From assembly GCF_028471905.1 (NCBI RefSeq), contig NZ_CP116902.1, forward strand, positions 1,462,501 to 1,526,500: a stretch of 64,000 bases of DNA, read 5' to 3'. A model generated the notes under the pieces. It saw nothing but the letters and a program-made list of their open reading frames with translations, made no database searches and was not told the DNA's origin. Positions 24,803 through 33,282 of this stretch are shown here, piece after piece (positions within the stretch are counted from its first letter, which is position 1; every line of letters starts with the position of its first letter). Made by a program: the position numbers and the translations under genes. Source of the DNA: Aneurinibacillus uraniidurans (GTDB lineage Bacteria; Bacillota; Bacilli; Aneurinibacillales; Aneurinibacillaceae).

Positions 24803-26890
24803 GTGATTCAATTACGAGAGATTATGACGCCTGTGACCGACTATTTGAGTCAGGCAAGCACGCTAGAGCAGGCGATCACTATTATGAAGCGAAAAAAATG
24901 GAACATTGTCCCGGTAACCGATCAGGATGGACGCTTACGTGGTGTATTTACACGCAGCATTCTCTATCAAATGGTACTTGCAGGACACCCCTTGCATACG
25001 CCGATTCATCCGTTTATGAAAAAAGATGTGGTAGCGTTTTCAGTCGATACGCCGTATGACATCATCGAAAAGGTTGTAGAGAATAGTAATGTCGGCTCCG
25101 GGGTTGTGCTTGACAGTGAGCAGCGTCCTATCGGTTTGATTACATCGATTGATATTGCCCGGACATTGCTTCTTACAAGCTACTCGCTGCGGGAACAGCT
25201 TGAAGCGATACTAGCTACGTCACAGCTAGGGGCGGTTATGACCGATGAACAAAACCGGGTTATTTTTGTGAATGCACGGTTTTGTGACATGCTCGGCTGT
25301 GTAGAGAAACAGATCATTGGGTGCAACATAAAGGATGTAATCCCGGATATCCATACAACTGAAGTACAAGAGATGGAACAAGAAGTTCACCAGCGAATTG
25401 CAGTAGGAAATTATCGTACGATTGTTCGTCTGTCCAAATATAAGACGGTCAAAGGACAGGAAGGGTTTATCGCTCTGTTTCAGAATATTTCGGAAGTAGA
25501 GCGAATGGCAGAAGAACTTGAATCGGTCAAGCGTTGGAAATCGATGCTTCAGACCGTAATCGATAAAGCGTACGATGGCATTGTGATGATTAACCAACAG
25601 GGCCGTATCTCATTCGTAAGCCCGTCTCTTATTGAATTGTTTGAGCTTGACGAATCCAGGACGATTCATCAAGCGATTGATGGCGTATTGCCGCAGCTTG
25701 GATTAACACGAGTTATCAAAAGTGGACTTGCGGATATAAGCGATTTTATGGAAGTAAACGGCATTCAGTATATCGTACATCGGATTCCGGTTTTGCAAGA
25801 TCAGCATGTGGTAGGTGCGATCGGAAAAATTATGTTTCGCCAGCTACAGGAGGTGCGAGAGCGCTTCAAACGATTTGATCGTCATGAAGGGAAAGACAGC
25901 ATGACGAGACAGCAGCGACGGCAGACGGAATCATCCCGTTTTACGTTTGATGAGATCATCACGGGCGATTATCAGATGGAGAAGCTTGTGCACAGCGTAA
26001 GCAAGGCGGCAAAAGGGCGTTCGACGATTTTAATCCGGGGGGAAAGTGGGACTGGCAAAGAGTTGTTTGCCCATGCGATTCATAGTATCAGTCCGCGTGA
26101 GGAAAAGCCGTTTGTAACGGTGAATTGTGCTGCGATCCCAGAGCACCTGCTGGAATCAGAATTTTTCGGCTATGAGGAAGGGGCGTTTACTGGGGCGAAG
26201 CATAAAGGGAAAGTCGGCAAATTTGATCTTGCACATGGTGGGACGCTGTTTCTTGATGAGGTGGGGGATATGTCACTTCCACTACAGGCGAAGCTGCTGC
26301 GGGTATTGCAAGAAGGAGAGTTCTATCGGGTAGGGGGAACGGATCGCATTCATGTCGATGTGCGGATTATTTCTGCGACGAATCGCCCGCTTGAGGATAT
26401 GGTAGAGAAGGGGACATTTCGTGAAGATTTGTTTTACCGCCTGAATGTCATTTCGTTCGAGATTCCTCCTTTACGTCTGCGAAAAGGCGATATTCTTTTA
26501 TTATGTGAGTTGTTCATTAAGGATTTAAATAAGAGTAACGGAACGAGTGTGACGAGCATTGATGCGGAGGCACAGCGAGTGATGCTCGAATATGAATGGC
26601 CAGGGAATGTGCGGGAATTGCGCAATGTGTTAGAGCGGGCCATGGTATTTGCTGAATCGGGAAAAATCCAGCTTGCTGATCTGCCGGATTATGTGTTGAA
26701 GAAAGCATCGCTGCCGAGTAGCCAGCTCCCTGTTTTGCAGCATAATTTGTTAAACAAGGCCGAGCAAGATACGATTCAGATGGCTTTGCAGAAAACAAAC
26801 GGCAATAAATCGCAAGCAGCTCGCTTGCTGGGCATCAGTCGCTCTGTTCTGTACGAAAAATTAAAGAAGTATCAGATAAACTGTCTGTAA
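24803..26890 (+). CDS. Sigma-54-dependent activator with CBS and PAS sensor domains
   Basis: About 695 residues. Order: tandem CBS domains (residues 1-125; [27 protein letters not shown]), two PAS domains (roughly 130-230 and 255-350), an AAA+ domain with Walker [15 protein letters not shown], the sigma-54 contact loop GAFTGA, Walker [11 protein letters not shown] and the arginine-finger region, and a Fis-type HTH ([23 protein letters not shown]). A GTG at 24803 with AGGTGTG upstream is preferred over an ATG at 24776 that would sit only a few bases from the transcription start (TATAAT at about 24757). CBS domains bind adenosyl ligands, so it may sense CoA or AMP status. Likely targets are the -24/-12 promoters at 17601 and 26982. 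Confidence 0.92.
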   Translation: MIQLREIMTPVTDYLSQASTLEQAITIMKRKKWNIVPVTDQDGRLRGVFTRSILYQMVLAGHPLHTPIHPFMKKDVVAFSVDTPYDIIEKVVENSNVGSGVVLDSEQRPIGLITSIDIARTLLLTSYSLREQLEAILATSQLGAVMTDEQNRVIFVNARFCDMLGCVEKQIIGCNIKDVIPDIHTTEVQEMEQEVHQRIAVGNYRTIVRLSKYKTVKGQEGFIALFQNISEVERMAEELESVKRWKSMLQTVIDKAYDGIVMINQQGRISFVSPSLIELFELDESRTIHQAIDGVLPQLGLTRVIKSGLADISDFMEVNGIQYIVHRIPVLQDQHVVGAIGKIMFRQLQEVRERFKRFDRHEGKDSMTRQQRRQTESSRFTFDEIITGDYQMEKLVHSVSKAAKGRSTILIRGESGTGKELFAHAIHSISPREEKPFVTVNCAAIPEHLLESEFFGYEEGAFTGAKHKGKVGKFDLAHGGTLFLDEVGDMSLPLQAKLLRVLQEGEFYRVGGTDRIHVDVRIISATNRPLEDMVEKGTFREDLFYRLNVISFEIPPLRLRKGDILLLCELFIKDLNKSNGTSVTSIDAEAQRVMLEYEWPGNVRELRNVLERAMVFAESGKIQLADLPDYVLKKASLPSSQLPVLQHNLLNKAEQDTIQMALQKTNGNKSQAARLLGISRSVLYEKLKKYQINCL

Positions 26891-26981
26891 TCGAGTCATC
26901 TCCTGTTTTGTATGTGTCCGGATTTAAAACATATTGTCCGAAAAACTACCGCTAGGATAGGAGAGTACGAGGGTTTTCCTG

Positions 26982-26996
26982 CTGGCATGGAAGTTG
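26982..26996 (+). promoter_or_regulatory. Sigma-54 (-24/-12) promoter of the acyl-CoA dehydrogenase operon
   Basis: TGGCAT (26982-26987) and TTGC (26993-26996) with exactly 10 nt between GG and GC, preceded by CTGC. It lies about 55 nt before the start codon chosen for the dehydrogenase and immediately after the activator gene. Confidence 0.75.
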
Positions 26997-27049
26997 CTTT
27001 TGTATGTAGGTACAGGCAAATAGCAATGATCATGTTTGGAGGGAGACAC

Positions 27050-28195
27050 ATGGCAGGCAGATACATGCAGGAAGAACATAAAATATTTCGAGATGCGTTT
27101 CGTAAATTTTTGGAGAAGGAAGCGTATCCACACTATGACACGTGGGAAAAAGACGGTATCATTCCCCGCGAATTCTGGACGAAGCTGGGGGAGAACGGAT
27201 TTTTATGCCCGTGGCTGGATGAACGGTATGGTGGGCTAAATGCGGATTTTGTGTATGAAGTGATTATTAACGAAGAATTAGAGCGTGTTGGATCGAGCTT
27301 GATCGGAGTGGGGCTGCATAATGATATTGTCGTTCCGTATCTTGATACATTCGGAACCGAAGAGCAGAAAGAGCGCTGGCTTCCTGGCTGCATTAGCGGG
27401 GAGCTAATTACGGCGATTGCGATGACGGAACCAGGGGCGGGATCAGATCTGGCCGGAATCCGGACAACAGCGGTGCGCGATGGTGACCACTACATTCTAA
27501 ACGGAGAGAAGACGTTCATTACAAACGGCATTCACGCTGATCTGGTCGTTGTCGTATGCAAAACAGATCCAGCGGCTAAACCGGCGTATAAAGGTATTAG
27601 CCTGCTCGTCGTAGATCGCAACACGCTGGGCTTTTCACGCGGCAAAAAGCTGGATAAAGTCGGGTTGCACAGTCAGGATACGGCGGAGCTTATTTTTGAG
27701 GATGCACGTGTTCCGGTACAGAACTTGCTGGGGGAAGAAGGCCAAGGCTTCTATTATTTGATGGATAAGCTGCAGCAGGAGCGGTTGGTTGTAGCTATCG
27801 CTGCACAAGTTGCTGCCGAGGAAATGCTGAAGCTGACAATGGAATACGTCCAAAATCGCAAAGCGTTTGGCCAGTCGATTGGTAGCTTCCAGAATACCCG
27901 CTTTAAAATTGCAGAAATGGCAACGCAGATCGAAATTGGACGTACATTCCTAGATGATCTTATCGTCAATCATATGGCAGGCAAAGATGTTGTTACACAA
28001 GTGTCGATGGCGAAATGGTGGGTCACTGACATGGCAAAGCAGGTCGCGTCTGAATGCATGCAGCTGCACGGTGGCTACGGGTATATGGAAGAATACGAAA
28101 TCGCTCGCAGATACCGCGATATTCCGGTAGCGGCGATTTATGCCGGTACAACGGAAATTATGAAAACAATTATTGCGAAAAATCTGGGACTATAA
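27050..28195 (+). CDS. Acyl-CoA dehydrogenase
   Basis: A 381-residue flavoprotein that oxidises acyl-CoA to trans-2-enoyl-CoA. Signature 1 is AMTEPGAGSDLAGIRT and signature 2 is QLHGGYGYMEEYEIARRYRD; AIYAGTTEIMKTIIAKNLG includes the usual C-terminal catalytic glutamate region. The start at 27050 has GGAGGGAG upstream and follows the sigma-54 promoter; an upstream in-frame start at 26912 is before the promoter and is rejected. It is in an operon with the thiolase 24 nt downstream. Chain length or branched substrate cannot be read from sequence. Confidence 0.95.
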   Translation: MAGRYMQEEHKIFRDAFRKFLEKEAYPHYDTWEKDGIIPREFWTKLGENGFLCPWLDERYGGLNADFVYEVIINEELERVGSSLIGVGLHNDIVVPYLDTFGTEEQKERWLPGCISGELITAIAMTEPGAGSDLAGIRTTAVRDGDHYILNGEKTFITNGIHADLVVVVCKTDPAAKPAYKGISLLVVDRNTLGFSRGKKLDKVGLHSQDTAELIFEDARVPVQNLLGEEGQGFYYLMDKLQQERLVVAIAAQVAAEEMLKLTMEYVQNRKAFGQSIGSFQNTRFKIAEMATQIEIGRTFLDDLIVNHMAGKDVVTQVSMAKWWVTDMAKQVASECMQLHGGYGYMEEYEIARRYRDIPVAAIYAGTTEIMKTIIAKNLGL

Positions 28196-28219
28196 AACAT
28201 AATAATGGAGGGGTTTTGG

Positions 28220-29401
28220 ATGCGCGATGTCGTAATTGTAAGCGGGATGCGAACACCAATTGGTGATTTTTCCGGGGCATTAAAAAGTTTGACTGCGGTA
28301 GAGTTAGGGATTATTGCACTGAGGGCAGCGATTGAGAAAGCAGGCATTGTCGCCGAGCAAATTGAAGAAGTGCTTGCAGGGCATGTCTACCAAGCTGGAT
28401 GTAAAGGGAATCCAGCTCGTCAGGTCGCACTTGGAGCAGGATGCAATGTAGAAACCGTGGCGGCCACCATTAATCAGCAGTGTCCGTCCTCCATCCGGGC
28501 AGCGGAAATTCTCGTACAGGAGATTATGCTCGGCAAGGTTGAGATCGGGGCTGCCGTTGGCTTTGAAAGTATGACAAACGTGCCGCATTTGCTGCCGAAA
28601 GCACGGGACGGTTTCCGTATGGGTGGCGGAGAAATTGTTGATTCGCTGTTATATGATGCACTTATTGATCCATACAACAATTATCATATGGGCGTAACGG
28701 CCGAAAATCTTGCCGAGCAGTATGAGATTTCTCGTACGGAGCAGGATGCGCATGCGCTGCTCAGTCATCAGCGTGCCTGCCAGGCGATTAAAGAAGGAAG
28801 GTTTAAAGACGAGATCGTTCCGGTGGAAGTGAAGACGAGAAAAGGAACCGTTGTAATCGACACAGATGAGCATCCGAATCAGGATACTAGTCTCGAATCA
28901 CTTGCAAAGTTGCGCCCGGTGTTCAAAAAAGACGGAACGGTGACAGCTGGCAATGCATCCAGTCTGAATGACGGAGCAGCCGCCCTTATTATTATGTCTG
29001 CGGATAAAGCAAAAGAACTTGGGCTCAAGCCTCTTGCCCGTATCGTGGCAACCGCATCTGCGGCGGTTGATCCGAAGGTGATGGGGATCGGTGTCGTTCC
29101 AGCGGTTGATCGTGCGCTCAAGTTTGCGAATCTGAGCGTAGGGGATATTGACTATTGGGAGGTTAATGAAGCATTTGCCGCCCAGTTCCTTGCGGTGAAC
29201 AGGGAGCTGAAGATTGATATCGAGAATGTAAACGCAAATGGCTCCGGTGTATCACTTGGTCATCCGGTCGGTTCGACAGGTGTTCGGTTGCTGGTGACGT
29301 TACTTAATGAAATGAAGCGCCGTGGTGTTCGATACGGCTGTGCGTCTTTATGCGCAGGTGGGGGTCCTGCGGCAGCTATGATTGTGGAGGCGCTTGAGTA
29401 G
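28220..29401 (+). CDS. Acetyl-CoA acetyltransferase (thiolase)
   Basis: A 393-residue thiolase. The acyl-accepting cysteine is in [13 protein letters not shown] near residue 88 (the common motif is NxxCxSG; the glycine is serine here). The histidine block [15 protein letters not shown] and the second cysteine block [15 protein letters not shown] are intact, and [15 protein letters not shown] is typical. It cleaves or condenses acetoacetyl-CoA or longer 3-ketoacyl-CoA. ATG at 28220 with GGAGGGG is used rather than the ATG at 28205, which overlaps the ribosome site. No hydratase or hydroxyacyl-CoA dehydrogenase accompanies it here, so the beta-oxidation set is incomplete in the window. Confidence 0.93.
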   Translation: MRDVVIVSGMRTPIGDFSGALKSLTAVELGIIALRAAIEKAGIVAEQIEEVLAGHVYQAGCKGNPARQVALGAGCNVETVAATINQQCPSSIRAAEILVQEIMLGKVEIGAAVGFESMTNVPHLLPKARDGFRMGGGEIVDSLLYDALIDPYNNYHMGVTAENLAEQYEISRTEQDAHALLSHQRACQAIKEGRFKDEIVPVEVKTRKGTVVIDTDEHPNQDTSLESLAKLRPVFKKDGTVTAGNASSLNDGAAALIIMSADKAKELGLKPLARIVATASAAVDPKVMGIGVVPAVDRALKFANLSVGDIDYWEVNEAFAAQFLAVNRELKIDIENVNANGSGVSLGHPVGSTGVRLLVTLLNEMKRRGVRYGCASLCAGGGPAAAMIVEALE

Positions 29402-29417
29402 CACAATAGATGCGGGG

Positions 29418-29447
29418 AGTCCACCTGTTTGATGGGTGGGCTTTTTT
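29418..29447 (+). terminator. Terminator after thiolase
   Basis: AGTCCACC (29418-29425) pairs with GGTGGGCT (29435-29442, one G-T pair), followed by a T-run. Confidence 0.8.
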
Positions 29448-29459
29448 GCGATTCCAGAC

Positions 29460-29692
29460 TTTGGTGGTGGGAGGGGGAGAAGAGAGAATCTGTTCGCTTC
29501 GGTACGCTTTGCGGGGAAGTGTAGACTGTCCGCTCCAGGAGCCCAATGAACTCGCCTGCAAAGAAAAGCCCCACGACGTTTTTTTCATGAGAGGATTGCA
29601 GGCAAAGGCCCGTTCATTGTTCTCCTTCCGCTGAGGAGAAAGCGTACAGGCGCTTTCTTGCTTCTCTCTTCTCCTCCTCCACTACACGTTGG
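29460..29692 (+). repeat. Structured repeat copy C (single)
   Basis: Homologue of copies A, B and D in the 322-nt gap between thiolase and the FAH gene; no gene is seen in it. Outer arms GGGGGAGAAGAGAG and CTCTCTTCTCCTCC pair. GTACGC (29502-29507) pairs with GCGTAC (29642-29647). The inner stem is GCCTGCAA (29554-29561) with TTGCAGGC (29596-29603), again a compensatory variant. The right end ACTACACGTTGG resembles the ends of copy B. It lacks the second inverted copy and the spacer found in units 1 and 2. Confidence 0.75.
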
Positions 29693-29723
29693 ATAATATC
29701 AACCATCAAGAACAAGCTTTTAG

Positions 29724-30578
29724 CTACACTAACACATTCGTCAACGTCCCAATTTTTTCGATGGAAACCGCAACCGTATCCCCTGGCTGGAGCCACTTCT
29801 GCTGACCTTCCGGATATCCAAGGATAACTCCCTCCGGCGTACCAGAGTAAATGATATCGCCAGGCTGCAGTGTCATATGGTGTGATACATAACTGATGAT
29901 GGCGGCACAATTAAAAATCATGTCTTTCGTATTAGCAGACTGGCGCACTTCTCCATTTACTGTGCATTGAATATGCAAATTCCCGGCATCGCCTACCTCA
30001 TCAGCGGTGACCAGATAAGGTCCGACGGGAGCGAATTGATCGCATGTCTTGCCGAGCAGCCACTGACCGGAGCGGAATTGGAAATCACGGGCGGAAAGAT
30101 CGTTGCCTGCACTGTAGCCATATACGTACTGGAGTGCCTCTGCCTCTGACACATCTTTTGCTGTTTTTCCGATCACAATCACAAGCTCTGCTTCATAATC
30201 GATTTTTTCGGAGTCGCGAGGGATACGGATTGGTTCTTGATGAGCAGCTAATGCGTTTGCAAATTTGCTAAACAAAACAGGTGAGGCCGGAATCTGCATA
30301 TTTGATTCTTTCGCATGGCTAATGTAGTTTAGACCTACACAAATAATTTTTTCTGGCTTTGATACAATCGGTGCGTAGCTAATGTTTGTTTCATCTATGT
30401 ACGAAAGATTCTGGTAATTCAGTAGAGATTGTAGCTGGGCAAGCCCAGCATCTCCTTGTTCAATTAATTGTTCCATCGTAAGATTTTCCTTAAGAGCAGC
30501 ACATACATCAATGATTCCGTATTCTGTTTTGATTCCGAGGTGAATTTGAGCGTTTCGTTTAAAGTTTAAAAGTTTCAT
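29724..30578 (-). CDS. Fumarylacetoacetate hydrolase family protein
   Basis: A 284-residue FAH-fold protein. Metal ligands are in EYGIIDV-distal DYEAELVIVIGK and the aspartate of GYSAGNDLSARDFQFR; GKTCDQFAPVGPYLV and the C-terminal PGDIIYSGTPEGVILGYP are typical. Members hydrolyse or decarboxylate acylpyruvates, oxaloacetate or ring-cleavage products. The ATG at 30578 with AAAGGAGAG upstream is used; a frame opening 42 codons earlier has no ribosome site. It stands alone next to a permease on the same strand and may be part of an aromatic or keto-acid pathway; its exact substrate is unknown. Confidence 0.88.
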   Translation of the reverse strand: MKLLNFKRNAQIHLGIKTEYGIIDVCAALKENLTMEQLIEQGDAGLAQLQSLLNYQNLSYIDETNISYAPIVSKPEKIICVGLNYISHAKESNMQIPASPVLFSKFANALAAHQEPIRIPRDSEKIDYEAELVIVIGKTAKDVSEAEALQYVYGYSAGNDLSARDFQFRSGQWLLGKTCDQFAPVGPYLVTADEVGDAGNLHIQCTVNGEVRQSANTKDMIFNCAAIISYVSHHMTLQPGDIIYSGTPEGVILGYPEGQQKWLQPGDTVAVSIEKIGTLTNVLV

Positions 30579-30717
30579 TAGTTCTCTCCTTTTTCGTTGT
30601 TTTATATCCGGTTTTGGTAGTGGGAGGACATCGCCACCAAGTTGAAATTTTATCGTTTTGGGGTGACTTGTTTTTTTAGGTTGATGGTGATGTGACTGAA
30701 CCACTTAGTGAATGTTT

Positions 30718-31860
30718 TTACATCAAAGCCAATATAAAGTAATGAACTATAGTTAAAAATCCTAAAACCGAAAAGTTGTATAGGCTAAACTTTATTAGGT
30801 AAATTTTACTTTCCTGTGGATTCTTTTTAATAAACAGCTTATATGAGATTACACTAGCTAGAGAGGCAATAATCGTACCAAGTCCACCTATATTGATTCC
30901 TAATAATAGAGGCTGCCAATTCATACAGAATTTCGATAAAAGGATTGCAGCTGGTACATTACTTATAAACTGACTTAAAAGTATTGAACTGAGGTATATG
31001 GAAGTTGGGCTTTTTAGGTTTTCGCTCGCATATGTGTGTACAACTGCTAGATTGGATATATTTCCTATAAATATAAAAAAACATATAAAGGTAATAAGTA
31101 ATAGATAATCTATCTTTCTTAATAATTTTATGTCAAAAATACATGCTGTTACCAATGTGATGATGAACGTAAGTTTGTAGCTTATAACTCCAAGTATAGA
31201 TGCAGTTATCATAAAAAAAACAATTCCCCATACAATTGTTTTTTTTCTATCTGCCATAGGAATAGAAGGGAGCTCCATTTCTAGCACTTCACTATTCAGC
31301 CTATGATTTAGAAGATATACAGAAATCATTCCTAGTATCACTAGTAAAAGGACAGTTGTAAAAAACTGCATCGGCTTAATTCCATAATAAGAAAATATAA
31401 ACAGGTTTTGAGGGTTACCCATAGGAGTTAGACTGCTACCGATATTAGCAGCAATAGTCTGAAGTATAATGGTATCTAGCATCCGAATTTTTGTTTTTTT
31501 ACTAATAATAAGAGTTAATGGTACAAAGGTTATTAATGCCACATCATTGGTTACTAACATAGAACTAAAAAAACATAATAATATCAGAATAGCCGAAACC
31601 CTTTTGCTATTAGTGCATTTATTCAGTATAGCAACTGCTAGCTTATCCAATATTTTAAGTTCTTCAAAGGCCTTTACTGCGAGCATAAGATTAAATAAAC
31701 TAATTAATACATTAAAATTAATATACTGTAGTTTTGGAGCCTGTATGAAACAGCTCATAATTGCTAACACAAGTGATATAGTAAATACAATGTCTTTTTT
31801 TAAGATGCCAAATTTCAAGTACAGTTCTTTTCTATTTTGGGCATATGTATATTCTCTCAT
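30718..31860 (-). CDS. Anion permease-like membrane protein (ArsB/NhaD, SLC13-related ion transporter superfamily)
   Basis: A 380-residue polytopic protein with about ten hydrophobic helices. The motif TIAANIGSSLTPMGNPQNLFIFSYYG is the helix-hairpin signature of the ion transporter superfamily (ArsB, NhaD, CitMHS relatives), and LVTNDVALITFVPLTL is the preceding conserved block. Substrate could be a di-/tricarboxylate, arsenite or Na+/H+ exchange; it cannot be settled. The coding sequence is distinctly A+T-richer than its neighbours, with abundant ATA codons, which points to separate acquisition. GTGAGGA precedes the ATG. It is upstream of the FAH gene on the same strand, 139 nt apart. Confidence 0.75.
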   Translation of the reverse strand: MREYTYAQNRKELYLKFGILKKDIVFTISLVLAIMSCFIQAPKLQYINFNVLISLFNLMLAVKAFEELKILDKLAVAILNKCTNSKRVSAILILLCFFSSMLVTNDVALITFVPLTLIISKKTKIRMLDTIILQTIAANIGSSLTPMGNPQNLFIFSYYGIKPMQFFTTVLLLVILGMISVYLLNHRLNSEVLEMELPSIPMADRKKTIVWGIVFFMITASILGVISYKLTFIITLVTACIFDIKLLRKIDYLLLITFICFFIFIGNISNLAVVHTYASENLKSPTSIYLSSILLSQFISNVPAAILLSKFCMNWQPLLLGINIGGLGTIIASLASVISYKLFIKKNPQESKIYLIKFSLYNFSVLGFLTIVHYFILALM

Positions 31861-32344
31861 AATTCCTCACTTTTTTGTTGTTTTCATTTTCCCCGACTAT
31901 TTTATATTATTAATCTGTTAAATTCATTATTATCTCATTTCCATCAGGTACAACCATCGTTTCTATTGTTGCTACCTTTTCTCCGGGATCGTAGAAAAAT
32001 CCGAGCAAATTTTTCTATGCAAATCTTATTGGCATTGTGTGTATGGCTAAGCCAGAAAGTAGCGAGTACTTCCCTAGCACAGCTATGCAACTGTATCGTT
32101 TCTCCAGCATGTTTTGTCTGATCTTCTTACACAAAATAGGAATGTATCCGGTATGTTGCCTCATCATTATAAAACCTTTATTCAGCAATGTCATACGATT
32201 GTTTCGTTTCATATTCTTTATTGGTGGAGAGGAAAATAGCTGGCTTATTCCATGTATGCGGTATGTTGCTTGTTCACGATCGGAGTGCTACAGTTGATAG
32301 GAATAGTTTTTTGAACGTCACGGATAACAGAGGAGCGTTACGAC
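31861..32344. other. Intergenic region without a supported gene
   Basis: 484 nt, A+T-rich. It holds short open frames with no ribosome sites and no recognised family. GGTATGTTGC occurs twice (near 32150 and 32261). A short frame encoding MLPHHYKTFIQQCHTIVSFHILYWW-like residues near 32152-32230 could be a gene remnant, but I cannot name it. GAGGAG just before 32345 is the ribosome site of map. Confidence 0.5.
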
Positions 32345-33094
32345 ATGATCATATTGAAGAATGAAAAAGAAATTGAACGGATGCATGAGGCAGGTAAACT
32401 CCTTGCTTCGTGCCACCAAAAAATCGCTGCGATGATCAAACCGGGAATTACCACATGGGAGATCGAAGCATTTGTGGAGAAGTTCTTAAAAGCGAATGGT
32501 GCAACACCGGAGCAAAAAGGCTATCAGGGTTATAAATACGCGACATGTGCATCCGTAAACGATGAGATTTGTCACGGGTTTCCGAATAAAAAACCGCTAA
32601 AAGACGGCGATATCGTTACAATTGACATGGTCGTGAATTTGGATGGAGCATTGGCTGATTCTGCCTGGACGTATGCGGTAGGAACGGTTTCACCCGAAGT
32701 GGAGCGATTGCTGGATGTAACGAAAGAATCATTGTATAAGGGAATTGAACAGGCGACAATCGGCAATCGACTCGGCGATATCGGGCACGCGATCCAGTCA
32801 TATGTCGAGGCAGCCGGATTTTCGGTTGTGCGGGACTTTACCGGTCACGGCATTGGGAAAACGATTCACGAGGACCCGGCTGTACTTCATTACGGCAAAC
32901 CAGGCAAAGGAATGCGCTTGAAAGAAGGAATGGTCATTACGATTGAGCCGATGGTCAACATAGGCTCATGGCATAGCAAGATGGATGCGAACGGCTGGAC
33001 GGCGCGGACGACAGATGGCAAATTTTCGGCACAGTATGAACACACACTGGCGATTACCAAAGATGGCCCACGTATTCTGACGGAACAACAATAA
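32345..33094 (+). CDS. map: Type I methionine aminopeptidase
   Basis: A 249-residue pita-bread-fold metalloprotease that removes initiator methionine. The five metal ligands are visible: Asp in DIVTIDMVVNLDGA, Asp in LADSAWTYAVG, His in DFTGHGIGKTIHEDP, Glu in ITIEPMVNIG and Glu in SAQYEHTLAIT. It is a stand-alone copy, not in the ribosomal-protein cluster where the main bacillary map gene usually lies, so it is probably a second paralogue. GAGGAGCG precedes the ATG. Confidence 0.95.
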   Translation: MIILKNEKEIERMHEAGKLLASCHQKIAAMIKPGITTWEIEAFVEKFLKANGATPEQKGYQGYKYATCASVNDEICHGFPNKKPLKDGDIVTIDMVVNLDGALADSAWTYAVGTVSPEVERLLDVTKESLYKGIEQATIGNRLGDIGHAIQSYVEAAGFSVVRDFTGHGIGKTIHEDPAVLHYGKPGKGMRLKEGMVITIEPMVNIGSWHSKMDANGWTARTTDGKFSAQYEHTLAITKDGPRILTEQQ

Positions 33095-33198
33095 TAGGCA
33101 AGCGGTGAAAAAGTTAGGCGCTGCACATTATTTGTTCAGAAAATGTTTAGAAGCATTTGGTAAGATGAAAGTGGGTACGAGTAGAGCCGACTATAAGC

Positions 33199-33237
33199 AA
33201 AAAAGGTTGGAGCCTCAACGTTCCAGCCTTTTTTGTT
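33199..33237 (+). terminator. Terminator after map
   Basis: AAAAAAGGTTGGA pairs with TTCCAGCCTTTTTT. Confidence 0.85.
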
Positions 33238-33282
33238 GTGGCGATATTTTACTGTGAAAAAGTTGCGGTACAGGGGGCATGC

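Noticed and set aside
26912-27049. N-terminal extension of the acyl-CoA dehydrogenase
   Set aside because: Contains the sigma-54 promoter; residues are unlike the family, and ATG 27050 has a strong ribosome site.
32015-32297. Short open frames in the gap before map
   Set aside because: No ribosome sites, no recognisable family, A+T-driven; recorded only as a gene-free stretch.
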